64,000 nucleotides of DNA, taken from contig NZ_CP146101.1 of assembly GCF_037023745.1 (NCBI RefSeq), positions 4,766,001 to 4,830,000 on the forward strand. The letters run 5' to 3'. A program made the position numbers and the translations under genes. The DNA comes from Streptomyces sp. SCSIO 30461. GTDB taxonomy: Bacteria; Actinomycetota; Actinomycetes; Streptomycetales; Streptomycetaceae. The notes beneath the pieces are model-generated. The model had not been told where the DNA came from. It saw only the letters and a program-made list of their open reading frames with translations, and made no database searches. Below are positions 9,071-17,591 of this stretch, one piece after another (positions within the stretch are counted from its first letter, which is position 1; every line of letters starts with the position of its first letter).

Positions 9071-9478
9071 ATGTACGCAGACGCAGAGACGATCCGCAAG
9101 ATCCTGACCGGCTCCGGGGACACCTGGGCCGTGGTCGGCCTTTCGAACAACGAGTCCCGCGCGGCCTACGGCGTCGCCCGGGTGCTCCAGCGCTTCGGCA
9201 AGCGCATCGTGCCGGTGCACCCCAAGGCGGAGACGGTGCACGGGGAACGGGGCTACGCCTCGCTCGACGAGATCCCGTTCCCGGTCGACGTCGTGGATGT
9301 GTTCGTCAACGACCGACTGGCCGGTGCCGTCGCGGACGAGGCCGTGGCCAAGGGCGCGAAGGCGGTGTGGTTCCAGCTCGGCGTGATCGACGAGGAGGCG
9401 TACGCGCGGACCCGGGACGCGGGTCTTGAGATGGTGATGGACCGCTGCCCCGCGATCGAGATTCCGCGCCTGGGCTGA
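9071..9478 (+). CDS. CoA-binding domain protein (YccU-like)
   Basis: A 135-residue single-domain protein with a Rossmann-like CoA-binding fold, similar to the nucleotide-binding half of succinyl-CoA synthetase alpha chains. Visible motifs are WAVVGLSNNESRAAYGVAR near the N-terminus (phosphate-binding loop), RIVPVHPKAETVHGERGYAS in the middle and KAVWFQLGVIDEEAY later. The C-terminal DRCPAIEIPRL is typical of this small family. It is cytoplasmic and its function is unknown. The ATG at 9071 is preferred over a GTG at 9062 because the family N-terminus is short. Confidence 0.92.
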   Translation: MYADAETIRKILTGSGDTWAVVGLSNNESRAAYGVARVLQRFGKRIVPVHPKAETVHGERGYASLDEIPFPVDVVDVFVNDRLAGAVADEAVAKGAKAVWFQLGVIDEEAYARTRDAGLEMVMDRCPAIEIPRLG

Positions 9479-9501
9479 CTGCGCCCAACCGCTGCCCGGC
9501 G

Positions 9502-10074
9502 TCAGCCGGCGGGAGGCACGGCGACCGCCATGGTCATCTCGACCGTGCCATCGCCCTCGTTCCGGTAGGTGTGCGGCACATCGGCCTCGAAGCTCGCCGA
9601 GGTGCCGGCCGGTACGAGGTGGGGCTTGCCGTCGACGACGAGGGTGAGCTCGCCGGTGGTGACATGGATCAGTTCGACCGTGCCGCTCGGATGCGGATCG
9701 GACGCGCTCTCATCGCCGGGGACGAGTGTCCAGGCCCACAGCTCCAGCGGCCCCCGGGCTTCCGCACCCACCAGCAGCGTGGTGGAGCTGCCCGCCGGGG
9801 TCGACCACATGCGGACCGCCTGCTCCGAGGGGACCAGGCGGACCTGCGGGCCCTGCTCGTAGTCGAGAAGGGTGGCGATGCTGATCCCGAGGGCGTCGGC
9901 GAGCTTCACGGTGGTGCCGACGCTCGGATTGGTGCGTGCCTGCTCAATCTGGATGATCATTCCCCGGCTGACGCCTGAGCGGGCGGCGAGGGCGTCGAGG
10001 GTGAAGCCGCGCTCACCGCGCCAGCGCTTCAGGTTGCGGGCGAGCGACTGCGTCAGCTGATCGAGGTCCGACAC
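9502..10074 (-). CDS. XRE-family regulator with C-terminal cupin domain
   Basis: A 190-residue regulator: an N-terminal helix-turn-helix (FTLDALAARSGVSRGMIIQIE, about residues 22-42) joined to a cupin small-molecule-binding domain with the beta-barrel motifs ELIHVTTGELTLVVDGK and GTSASFEADVPHTYRNEG. The GTG at 10074 (VSDLDQLTQSLARN) is chosen over a TTG at 10107, because this family's conserved N-terminus begins there. The gene is divergent from a DMT-type transporter, separated by about 95 bp that contain an AT-rich CAAT-n6-ATTG palindrome at 10083-10096. The likely arrangement is a sensor that controls the exporter and itself (inference). Confidence 0.9.
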   Translation of the reverse strand: MSDLDQLTQSLARNLKRWRGERGFTLDALAARSGVSRGMIIQIEQARTNPSVGTTVKLADALGISIATLLDYEQGPQVRLVPSEQAVRMWSTPAGSSTTLLVGAEARGPLELWAWTLVPGDESASDPHPSGTVELIHVTTGELTLVVDGKPHLVPAGTSASFEADVPHTYRNEGDGTVEMTMAVAVPPAG

Positions 10075-10169
10075 GTTCCATCCAATATTTTGATTGTCAG
10101 AGTTCAACAGGTTGCACTACGGTGGGCTGCACCCCATCGTTCATCCCACTGTACTGCGAGGCTTCACCC

Positions 10170-11036
10170 GTGACTGCGATGTTCGCCCTGGCCACCAGTC
10201 TCATGTGGGGGCTGGCCGACTTCGGCGGCGGTCTGCTGACACGTCGCATCCCGGCACTCACCGTCGTCGTGGTCTCCCAGGCCATCGCGGTGGGTGTGCT
10301 CGGCGCCCTCGTACTCGCCACCGGAGCTCTACGCGAGGCGGGTCCCGAGCTCTGGTACGCCGTGGCAGCCGGTGCCGCCGGCCCGGTCGCGATGCTCAGC
10401 TTCTACCGTGCCCTCGCGCTCGGACCGATGGGCGTGGTGTCCCCGCTCGGCTCGCTCGGAGTCGTCGTACCGGTGTCGGTGGGACTGCTGCTCGGGGATC
10501 GGCCGGGGCTGGCGCAGTTCGCGGGCATCGGTGTGGCCGTGGCGGGCATCCTCCTGGCCGGCGGGCCGGAACTGCGCGGCGCACCGGTGCAGCGGCAGGC
10601 GGTCCTGCTCACCCTGCTCGCGGCCTTCGGCTTCGGCGCGGTGATGGCGTTGATCTCCGAGGCCTCGACCACGCTCACCGGGCTCTTCCTCGCCCTGTTC
10701 GTCCAACGGGTCACCAATGTCGCGGTGGGCGGTGCGGCGTTGTGCGTGTCGGTCAGGCGCGGCGGTCGGGCCCTTCCCGAAGAGGGCGGCACGGCGGCCG
10801 TCAGGGCCTCGTTGCCCGCCCTCGCGTTCGTCGGGCTCGCGGATGTCGCCGCCAACGGCACCTACTCGATCGCCGCGCAGCACGGCCCCGTGACCGTGGC
10901 GGCCGTACTCGCCTCGCTCTACCCGGTGGTCACGGCGCTGGCCGCGCGGGGCGTGCTCAAGGAGCGGCTGCGCGCCGTGCAGGCGGCAGGTGCGGGGCTC
11001 GCGCTCATCGGCACCGTGCTGCTCGCGAGCGGATGA
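10170..11036 (+). CDS. EamA/DMT superfamily transporter
   Basis: A protein of about 288 residues made almost entirely of hydrophobic helices (around ten), with the internal duplication typical of EamA transporters: a first half from FALATSLMWGLADFGGGLL and a second half from LLTLLAAFGFGAVMALISE. The conserved end SLYPVVTALAARGVLKERL matches the family's last repeat. It is an inner-membrane exporter of a small metabolite, often an amino acid or drug; the substrate is unknown. GTG 10170 or ATG 10179 are both possible starts. It is likely controlled by the divergent XRE-cupin regulator and converges on the acyltransferase gene with only 17 bp between stops. Confidence 0.88.
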   Translation: MTAMFALATSLMWGLADFGGGLLTRRIPALTVVVVSQAIAVGVLGALVLATGALREAGPELWYAVAAGAAGPVAMLSFYRALALGPMGVVSPLGSLGVVVPVSVGLLLGDRPGLAQFAGIGVAVAGILLAGGPELRGAPVQRQAVLLTLLAAFGFGAVMALISEASTTLTGLFLALFVQRVTNVAVGGAALCVSVRRGGRALPEEGGTAAVRASLPALAFVGLADVAANGTYSIAAQHGPVTVAAVLASLYPVVTALAARGVLKERLRAVQAAGAGLALIGTVLLASG

Positions 11037-11053
11037 TCCACGACGGGGCGGCG

Positions 11054-11851
11054 TCAGCGGGAAGACGGGCCGTCAGCCTCGTCCGACCTGAGTTCCCGTG
11101 TGAGCTCCGCTTCCATCTGGAGTTCCAGCTCCGCGAGCGCCCGCAGATCGTCCGGGGTGACGCCCTCCGGGATCGGCATCGGCGCCGGAGTGCGCAGCGG
11201 CGGCTGCCAGCCGCGCTCGGCGTCCCAGTGGCGCACCACCTTGGCGGGGGCCCCGGCCACCACCGCATGGTCCGGTACGTCGCCACGGACCACGGAACCC
11301 GCCGCCACCACCACATTGCGTCCGATGCGGGCCCCGGGAAGGATCACCGCGCCGGTGCCGAGCCAGCAGCCGGGGCCGATCTCGACCGGGTCGGTACGAG
11401 GCCACTGCTTGCCCACCGGCTGGTGCGGATCGTCGTAGCTGTGGTTGGTCGAGGTGATGTAGACGTACGGTCCGCAGTAGGTGTCCGAACCGATGGACAC
11501 CCGGGTGTCCGCGATGACATGACTGCCGCGGCCGAGGACCACGCCGTCGCCCAGGGTGAGGATCGGGTCGGGCCCGAGGTCGAGATCCGGCATCATGCCG
11601 GCCGTCAGGGTGACCTGCTCGCCGATGATGCAGTAGTCGCCCAGCTCGATCCATGGCTCGCCGAAGACCGTGCCCTGCGGGAACGCCAGCCGGGTGCCCT
11701 CTCCGATCCTGCGGAAACGCAGGCGCCCGGGGCTCTCCGCGGTCACCGCACCCGTCCGCTGCACCCAGCGCCAGCAGCCCTGCACGGCGTTCGCCAGGAC
11801 ACGTCGGCGCCAGGCGGAGAGCGATGAGAACGTGTTTCGGTTCTTGGGCAC
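11054..11851 (-). CDS. Hexapeptide-repeat acyltransferase
   Basis: A protein of about 265 residues with a left-handed beta-helix of the LbetaH acyltransferase class. Repeats of the [LIV]-G-x4 type run through the middle (GDYCIIGEQVTL, GDGVVLGRGSHVI), leading to the catalytic-type ITSTNHSYDDPHQPV with its active-site His. The end of the helix is IGRNVVVAAGSVVRGDVPDHAVVAGAPAKVVR. Such enzymes acetylate sugars or other hydroxyl acceptors; the acceptor is unknown. GTG 11851 (VPKNRNTFSSL) is chosen as start, since further upstream the frame loses family character. The C-terminal 45 residues are an extra acidic tail. Confidence 0.88.
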   Translation of the reverse strand: MPKNRNTFSSLSAWRRRVLANAVQGCWRWVQRTGAVTAESPGRLRFRRIGEGTRLAFPQGTVFGEPWIELGDYCIIGEQVTLTAGMMPDLDLGPDPILTLGDGVVLGRGSHVIADTRVSIGSDTYCGPYVYITSTNHSYDDPHQPVGKQWPRTDPVEIGPGCWLGTGAVILPGARIGRNVVVAAGSVVRGDVPDHAVVAGAPAKVVRHWDAERGWQPPLRTPAPMPIPEGVTPDDLRALAELELQMEAELTRELRSDEADGPSSR

Positions 11852-11960
11852 CCGGACACGGTAGTCGGCGCTGAGCCGACCAGTCGGACAGCAGCCTGTG
11901 ATCTTCGCCCCACGGCCGCGCCGCCCCACGTGCGGCGCATGCACACGGCAGTCTGGTCGA

Positions 11961-13187
11961 GTGTCGGAAGCCACGGAGCCACTGCGCCAGTTCGTACGGC
12001 GCCATCGTGAACCGGCCGTCGTCCAAACGGTGCGGTCGACCGCAGCGGCGGTCATCTCCTACGTCGTCGCCCTGCAGCTCAGCAACGAGGCGCTGCCCCT
12101 CACCGCGCCACTGACCGCGCTTCTCGTCGTGCAGGTCACCCTGTACTCCACGCTCACCACCGGGATCCGGCGCGTGAACGCGGTCGTCGCCGGTGTGCTC
12201 ATCGCCATCGGATTCAGCTCGTTGGTGGGGCTGACGTGGTGGAGCCTCGGCCTGGTGATCCTGGCCTCCCTGGTGATCGGGCGGTTTGTCAAGGTCGGCG
12301 AGTTCGTGCCCGAGGTGGCGATCAGCGCCATGCTGGTGCTGGGGGTGACCCAGGTGACGGCGACGGCCTGGGACCGCGTCCTGGAGACCTTGATCGGCGC
12401 GGTCGTGGGCCTGGCGTTCAACGTTCTCTTCGTACCGCCCGTCTGGGTGAATGACGCGAGCCAGGCCATCGACGGGCTCGCCGCCCGGATGCGGAACCTG
12501 CTCGCTCATATGTCCGAACAGCTGGGCGAGCACACCCCCGTGGAGCGAGCGGCGGCCCAGCTGCACGAGGCCCGGCGCCTCGACCACGACATCTCCCATG
12601 TGGACGCGGCGCTGCGTCAGGCGGAGGAGAGCCTGCGCCTGAACCCCCGGGTCAAAGAGCCGGTGCTCTCCCGTCTGGTGCTGCGCACCGGCCTCGACGC
12701 CCTGGAGATCTGCGCGGTGATCCTGCGGGTTTCCTGCCGCACTCTCACCGATCTCGCCAAGACTCAGCCGTCGGGCACCCTCTTCCCGCCGCCCGTCACA
12801 GGAGCCCTCCAGGAGCTGTACGCGCACCTCTCCACGGCCATCGGGGACTTCGTCGTCCTGATCACCACGCAGGTCGCGGAGAACGCGGAGGAAGCGGAGG
12901 AGCGCCTCGCCGCCGAGCTGGCCGCGGGGCGGCGGAGCCGGGAGCACCTGGCCCTGCTGCTGCTGGGCATCCGGGCCGAGTCCGCGCACTGGCAGCTCCA
13001 CGGGGCACTGCTCGCCGAGGCCGACCGGATCCTGGACGAGCTCGATGTGGAGAAGCGCAGCGAGCGGCTGATCGAAGAGCTCGACCGGCATTCGCGGAGC
13101 AGGTCGGCGAGCCACGCCTGGCTGGCCGAACTCAAGCGCCGTGTGCGGGGCAGCGTGCGGCGCGGTGGTGGGGAACTCGCCCCCTGA
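11961..13187 (+). CDS. FUSC-like / aromatic-acid-exporter-like membrane protein
   Basis: A 408-residue protein with an N-terminal membrane domain of about six helices (residues about 25-165, for example VVLQLSNEALPLTAPLTALLVV and LVGLTWWSLGLVILASLVIG) and a cytoplasmic C-terminal half rich in long amphipathic helices and heptad-like Glu/Ala/Leu runs. This layout, half of a classical FUSC/YccS protein, is common in Streptomyces and is annotated as FUSC family or aromatic acid exporter. The substrate is unknown. The GTG at 11961 is taken as start. The gene diverges from the acyltransferase gene across a 109-bp gap. Confidence 0.82.
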   Translation: MSEATEPLRQFVRRHREPAVVQTVRSTAAAVISYVVALQLSNEALPLTAPLTALLVVQVTLYSTLTTGIRRVNAVVAGVLIAIGFSSLVGLTWWSLGLVILASLVIGRFVKVGEFVPEVAISAMLVLGVTQVTATAWDRVLETLIGAVVGLAFNVLFVPPVWVNDASQAIDGLAARMRNLLAHMSEQLGEHTPVERAAAQLHEARRLDHDISHVDAALRQAEESLRLNPRVKEPVLSRLVLRTGLDALEICAVILRVSCRTLTDLAKTQPSGTLFPPPVTGALQELYAHLSTAIGDFVVLITTQVAENAEEAEERLAAELAAGRRSREHLALLLLGIRAESAHWQLHGALLAEADRILDELDVEKRSERLIEELDRHSRSRSASHAWLAELKRRVRGSVRRGGGELAP

Positions 13188-13304
13188 GCCTTCGCACGAG
13201 AGCAGAGGGCTGTCCCGCGATCCCCGGCCGGCGCGCGAGGGCGGCCGCACCCGACCGCACGGGTACGACCGCCCTGCCGATGGCCGATGGCCACGGCCTG
13301 GGGC

Positions 13305-13478
13305 TTACCGCCCGGGCCGCTTCATCCGCTCGGCCGCCTGCTCGGCGTTCTCCTGCGCCTTGCCCATGGCCTGCTCGCCACGGCCCTCGGCCTGCATGGA
13401 GCGGTCGCCCATGGCCTTGCCCGCGGTCTCCTTCATCTTGCCCTTGGCCTGCTTCGCCTTCGCCTTTGCCTTTGCCAT
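13305..13478 (-). CDS. Small CsbD-like stress protein
   Basis: A 57-residue, highly charged protein read from the ATG at 13478 to a TAA at 13305. It has a Lys/Ala-rich start (MAKAKAKAKQAKGKMKETAG) and the repeated CsbD-type pattern KGKMKETAGKAMGD ... AEGRGEQAMGKAQENAEQA. CsbD-like proteins are small, mainly helical and disordered, and are induced by general stress (sigma-B in Bacillus); their biochemical role is unknown. The helix repeat and composition are clear. It lies between the FUSC gene (convergent) and a proline-rich small ORF on the same strand. Confidence 0.82.
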   Translation of the reverse strand: MAKAKAKAKQAKGKMKETAGKAMGDRSMQAEGRGEQAMGKAQENAEQAAERMKRPGR

Positions 13479-13567
13479 GACGGCGTCCCTTCACGTGGGG
13501 GGTGGACTGGCATATCCACCTTGCGCCTATCACTCGCTGTCCGCAATCGGTGACGCTGAGCGCGCAC

Positions 13568-13735
13568 TCAGTCGGGCGGCTCCGGCACCGGGCCGGTGTC
13601 CGGCTCCGGGTCGCCGTGCGGTTGAGGACCGGGCTCGGGCTCCGACGGCGACGGCTGGGGATCGCGAGGCACCGGCCTCGGGCCACTGGGCACCGGCTCA
13701 GGGCCATCGGGTGGCGGTTGGGTGGGTGTGGTCAT
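13568..13735 (-). CDS. Small proline-rich protein, function unknown
   Basis: A 55-residue frame from the ATG at 13735, preceded by the purine-rich GGAAAGGTG at a proper distance for a ribosome binding site. About a third of the residues are proline, arranged as a PxP / PEPxP pattern (for example PSPSEPEPGPQPHGDPEP). It has no hydrophobic segment. It may be a short disordered protein co-expressed with the CsbD-like gene downstream. A non-coding low-complexity stretch remains possible, but the start context and codon third positions favour a gene. Confidence 0.5.
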   Translation of the reverse strand: MTTPTQPPPDGPEPVPSGPRPVPRDPQPSPSEPEPGPQPHGDPEPDTGPVPEPPD

Positions 13736-13898
13736 CGGGGCACCTTTCCGAAGCCCGAACCGCTGGAGGAACGGACCGCATCGACTGCGTCGGCCGCATG
13801 GACCGCTGCCTACGTACGCTGCGGCTACCCGGGGGACAAGCGGTGAATCAGACGTACCGCCACCCGCCGCGCGAGTCGGCTGCACCTGCCTCCCGCGG

Positions 13899-14435
13899 TC
13901 AGCTCTCGGTCGCCGCCCGGTGCTCCTTGGCCAGCTCCAGGTACATCAAGGCGTTGACCTTGAGGCCCTCGCGCTCCTCGTCCGTCAACTCGCGCCTGAC
14001 CTTGGCCGGCACACCGGCCACCAGCGAGCCGGGCGGAACCTGCATCCCCTGCGGCACCAGCGCCTGCGCCGCGACGAGTGAACCCGCTCCGATACGGGCG
14101 CCGTTGAGCACGGTCGCCCCCATGCCGATCAGGACGTCGTCCTCGACGGTGCAGCCGTGCAGCACTGCGTTGTGACCGACGGTCACCCGCTCGCCGACGG
14201 TCACCGGGCAGCCCGGATCGACATGGACGGTGCAGTTGTCCTGGACGTTGCTGTCCGCTCCGATCACGATCGGTCCGCAGTCCGCGCGCAGCACCGCGTG
14301 GTACCAGACACTGGAACCCGCTGCGAGGGCGACTTCTCCGATCACCACGGACGTGGGGGCGATGAACGCTCCGGGGTCGACTCGGGGCTCCTTCCCTCCG
14401 ACTCCGGAAACCAGCGCCCGCTGTCCCTGTGCCAT
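13899..14435 (-). CDS. Gamma-class carbonic anhydrase family protein
   Basis: A 178-residue left-handed beta-helix protein of the gamma-carbonic-anhydrase/PaaY/YrdA group. Zinc-ligand-type histidines occur in the expected motifs: DNCTVHVDPGCPVT and VGHNAVLHGCTVEDD (about residues 65-105). The N-terminus FIAPTSVVIGEVALAAGSSVWYHAVLRAD is family-typical. These trimers hydrate CO2 or act as acyl transferases; activity in this subgroup is often unproven. The ATG at 14435 is used (a GTG directly precedes it). It is 46 bp downstream of dedA's stop on the same strand, so possibly in one transcript. Confidence 0.92.
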   Translation of the reverse strand: MAQGQRALVSGVGGKEPRVDPGAFIAPTSVVIGEVALAAGSSVWYHAVLRADCGPIVIGADSNVQDNCTVHVDPGCPVTVGERVTVGHNAVLHGCTVEDDVLIGMGATVLNGARIGAGSLVAAQALVPQGMQVPPGSLVAGVPAKVRRELTDEEREGLKVNALMYLELAKEHRAATES

Positions 14436-14481
14436 CACGTACTCCTCGTGGGATCGACCGCCGCGGCGGTTGGTCACATCG

Positions 14482-15183
14482 TCAGTTCTGCGCCGAATCG
14501 GCCTGTACGGCAGCGGCGGCAGTAGCGGCGACCGGGGGCGCGGCCGGTTCTCCGCCACCGCCCATGGCCTCGGTGCGTGCCGCCGCCTTCTTGGCGCGGC
14601 TCTTGAGGATCAGCATCGAGGCCACGCCGAAGAGCACGGCCAGGACCAGGCCGAGCCACGAGAAGCGCTTGAGCCAGGCTTCGGCGACGACGCCGACCGA
14701 ATAGATGACCGCCGTGGTGCCGCCGGCCCAGAGGATGCCGCCGAAGACATTGGCGATCAGGAACTTCCAGTACGGCATGCGCAGCACACCGGCGAGAGGG
14801 CCGGCGAAGATCCTCAGCAGGGCCACGAAGCGGCCGAAGAAGACCGCCCACATGCCCCACTTCTCGAAAGACCGTTCCGCCATCGCGATGTTGGCCTCGC
14901 TGAAGTGCTTGGGGAATCTCCTCCCACACCAGGCGAGCAGCGGCCGGCCGCCCTTGCGGCCGATGGCGTAGCCGATCGAGTCACCCACGATGGCACCCGC
15001 GGTGGCGCAGATGCCCAGCACCCAGGGGTCGATCTCGCCGTGCTGGGAGGCGAGCAGGGCGGAGCTGACGAGGACGATCTCACCCGGCAGCGGGATGCCG
15101 AGACTCTCCAGCCCGATGACCACACCCACCAGGATGTAGATACTCACCGCCGGGATGGTCTCAAGCCACTCCTGGACGTGCAC
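14482..15183 (-). CDS. DedA family membrane protein
   Basis: A 233-residue integral membrane protein of the DedA (SNARE-associated/VTT) family, which works as a lipid scramblase or flippase, including undecaprenyl-phosphate recycling in studied members. The family core is visible: LESLGIPLPGEIVLV (about residues 25-39), then GDSIGYAIGRKGGRPL, and the characteristic FGRFVALLRIFAGPLAGVLRM (about 115-135). The 35-residue C-terminal tail is Lys then Ala-rich and looks disordered. The GTG at 15183 begins MHVQEWLETIP, matching relatives. Genes for another VTT-fold protein (21992) and UppP (24737) also occur in this window. Confidence 0.93.
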   Translation of the reverse strand: MHVQEWLETIPAVSIYILVGVVIGLESLGIPLPGEIVLVSSALLASQHGEIDPWVLGICATAGAIVGDSIGYAIGRKGGRPLLAWCGRRFPKHFSEANIAMAERSFEKWGMWAVFFGRFVALLRIFAGPLAGVLRMPYWKFLIANVFGGILWAGGTTAVIYSVGVVAEAWLKRFSWLGLVLAVLFGVASMLILKSRAKKAAARTEAMGGGGEPAAPPVAATAAAAVQADSAQN

Positions 15184-15265
15184 CGCCGGTCCTCCCGTTG
15201 TCGTTCGGCCCGGGCCCGTGATCGCCGGGCGTGGCGCGGGTGCGGCCGGTGTCGTCGGGCCCGTG

Positions 15266-15301
15266 CTGCCCGGCGTGCGCCAGATGGCGCACGCCGGGCA
15301 G
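15266..15301. terminator. Perfect 16-bp hairpin
   Basis: Arms 15266-15281 and 15286-15301 are exact complements with loop AGAT. It sits between the stop of the hotdog thioesterase gene (15463) and the start of dedA (15183), both on the reverse strand, so it ends the upstream unit. Confidence 0.75.
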
Positions 15302-15462
15302 CCTACCTGGTCACCGTTTGTCCGACTCCGGGCACCCCCGCACGCCGGGCGCCTCGGGCCGCAGACACCACCGCAGCGGGACGAGCGAAGCGCGCCGCCG
15401 CCCCGCCCTCCGCCAGGAGGACAGCGGGGGCGGCTCGCCGCGGCTGCCCATGCGGCGGCGGA

Positions 15463-15915
15463 TCAGCTGTTGGGGCGCAGCGTCCACAGGACGGTCATCT
15501 CGCCTGTGACAGCGCCGTCCTCGCGGGTGATCGCGATCTCGACGGGGAACTCGGGCCGCTTGCCCGCGTTCAGCTCGGCGATGACGTCGGCGGCCGGGCG
15601 GCCCAACGCTGCGGTCGCCGTGACGACGCCCATGGCCAGCTTCCTGTAGTTGATCTCCGCGCTGACGGCGAGCGGCACGGCTCGGTTGAGGACCTCGCCG
15701 AAGGCGGCGATCACGATGGCGCCACTCGCGGACTCGGCAAGGGTGAACATCGCTCCGGCGTGCGGCCCGCCGACGTGGTTGTGGTAGGCGGCCTGGTCCG
15801 GCATCCGGACGACGGCGCGCTCGGCGGAGCTCTCCAGGAACTCCAGGTTGAGGGTCGCGGCCATGGGGACCGTAGCCAGGAGGATCTCACCGGCGGACAT
15901 CTGCTCGTTGCTCAT
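15463..15915 (-). CDS. PaaI-like hotdog-fold thioesterase (DUF4442-like)
   Basis: A 150-residue protein of the hotdog fold. The conserved segment NHVGGPHAGAMFTLAESASG (about residues 60-79) is the DUF4442/PaaI hallmark, with the N/H-G-G-x-x-x-A-G arrangement at the acyl-thioester site. It would hydrolyse an acyl-CoA or acyl-ACP; the substrate is unknown. It is cytoplasmic and probably a dimer or tetramer. It starts at the ATG at 15915, diverging from the MFS transporter across a 281-bp gap in which no other gene is recognised. Confidence 0.88.
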   Translation of the reverse strand: MSNEQMSAGEILLATVPMAATLNLEFLESSAERAVVRMPDQAAYHNHVGGPHAGAMFTLAESASGAIVIAAFGEVLNRAVPLAVSAEINYRKLAMGVVTATAALGRPAADVIAELNAGKRPEFPVEIAITREDGAVTGEMTVLWTLRPNS

Positions 15916-16196
15916 GACGACGGATGTTACCGACGGGTAGCCATCTTGACCATCCCCACCCGGCACGCGCACGGCCGCATCCGGCGCGATCCTGTATCGC
16001 AACGCCCCGCCCGACGCCCGGGCCCGACCGGGGCGACCGCCGTCGGCCAGTCCACCAGTCCACACCGACGAACGCATCCATTCCAATTCACCTGATTCCG
16101 AGCGCATTACGCCCCGCGGGGATTCCGCCACGCGCTCCGGCTCCCCACACCGCATGCGGTTTGGCAGGAGCAGCCGCAGCGGGCGATAGTCCACGG

Positions 16197-17591
16197 GTGA
16201 CACCTCCCGCCCCGGCTCCTCGGAGCCGTACGTCCCACCGCCCACGCCGACCGGAATGGGCCGGCCGCAACTACACCCTGCTGACCGCTTCGGCGGTCGT
16301 CACCAACCTGGGCAGCCACGGCGCGCTGATCGCGGCGGCGTTCGCAGTGATGGAGTCCGGCGGTGACGGCGGCGACGTGGGACTCGTCGCGGCGGCACGC
16401 ACCCTGCCATTGGTGCTGTTCACACTGATCGGCGGCGCCATCGCGGATCGGCTGCCACGCCACCGCGTGATGGTGGCGGCGAACGCGCTCAACTGCGTGT
16501 CCCAGGCGGCCTTCGCCGCCCTGGTCCTCATGGGTGAGCCGACGCTCTGGCAGATGACGCTGCTGACCGCGTTGGGCGGCACGGGGCAGGCCTTCTTCAA
16601 TCCGGCGGCCGAAGGCATGCTGATCTCCAGCGTGGACGGGGAGCAGGCGAGCCGGGCCTTCGCTGTGTTCCGACTGGCGATGCACGGGGCGGGCATCGGC
16701 GGAGCGGCGCTCGGCGGTGTGCTGATCGCCGGGTTCGGCCCCGGCTGGGTGCTGGCGATCGACGCCGCCGCCTTCGCGGTGGCCGGCGCGTTGCGGGCCT
16801 TCCTGAATGTCAGCCAGGCCTCGAGGCCGCGGAACAGCGGCGGGCTGCTGACTGATCTGCGCGACGGCTGGCGGGAGTTCGCCGGACGGACCTGGCTGTG
16901 GTCGATCACCATCCAGTTCGCCGTGGTGAACGCGGTCGTGGGTGCCGCGGAGGCGGTGTACGGGCCGCTGGTGGCCGAGGAGTCACTGGGCGGCGCGCGG
17001 CCTTGGGGCCTGGCCCTGGCGGCGTTCGGCGCGGGCACCATCGGCGGGGCGCTGCTGATGACCCGGTGGAAGCCTCGGCGGATGCTGCTCGTGGGCACCG
17101 TGTGCGTCTTCCCGCTGGCACTGCCTTCGGCGGCGCTCGCCGTGCCGGTGCCGTTCGGTGCCCTGGCCGCGGTGATGTTCGTCAGCGGCGTCGCGATCGA
17201 GGTGTTCGGCGTCGTGTGGATGACCGCACTGCACCAGGAGGTACCGGAGGAGAAACTGTCCCGCGTCTCCGCGTACGACTGGGTCAGTTCCACGGCCGTA
17301 CTCCCCCTGTCCATGGCCCTGGCCGGGCCGGCTGAGCAGGCGGTCGGGCGCGGGCAGGCCCTGTGGGGATGTGCGGGGCTGATCGTGCTCGTCACGGCGC
17401 TGGTCCTGCTGGTCCCCGATGTACGAAACCTGACCAGGCGTACGCGTCGGGTCGCCGGGAACCAGGGCGAGTCCGTGCCGTCGCCCCTGGTCCCGGAGGT
17501 GGCGCCGGCCGGCCCGGCGGTCCCGGACGGGGCATCGGCACCGGCCGCGCCTTCAGCCGATGCCGAAGGCACCGTCGGGCGGCTCGGGTGA
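16197..17591 (+). CDS. MFS transporter (drug-efflux type)
   Basis: A 464-residue major facilitator protein with about twelve hydrophobic segments. After loop 2 it carries IGGAIADRLPRHRVMVAANAL (about residues 78-98), the MFS motif A equivalent. It resembles MFS_3/enterobactin-exporter-like members. The last 45 residues are a Pro/Ala-rich tail. A GTG at 16197 gives a 35-residue hydrophilic leader before the first helix (YTLLTASAVVTNLGSHGALI). The 3' end overlaps the convergent spermidine-synthase-like gene by 39 bp. The substrate is unknown. Confidence 0.9.
   Translation: MTPPAPAPRSRTSHRPRRPEWAGRNYTLLTASAVVTNLGSHGALIAAAFAVMESGGDGGDVGLVAAARTLPLVLFTLIGGAIADRLPRHRVMVAANALNCVSQAAFAALVLMGEPTLWQMTLLTALGGTGQAFFNPAAEGMLISSVDGEQASRAFAVFRLAMHGAGIGGAALGGVLIAGFGPGWVLAIDAAAFAVAGALRAFLNVSQASRPRNSGGLLTDLRDGWREFAGRTWLWSITIQFAVVNAVVGAAEAVYGPLVAEESLGGARPWGLALAAFGAGTIGGALLMTRWKPRRMLLVGTVCVFPLALPSAALAVPVPFGALAAVMFVSGVAIEVFGVVWMTALHQEVPEEKLSRVSAYDWVSSTAVLPLSMALAGPAEQAVGRGQALWGCAGLIVLVTALVLLVPDVRNLTRRTRRVAGNQGESVPSPLVPEVAPAGPAVPDGASAPAAPSADAEGTVGRLG

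Noticed and set aside
11073..13250. 725-codon reverse-strand frame
   Set aside because: Antisense to the FUSC gene and out of frame with the acyltransferase; no domain character.
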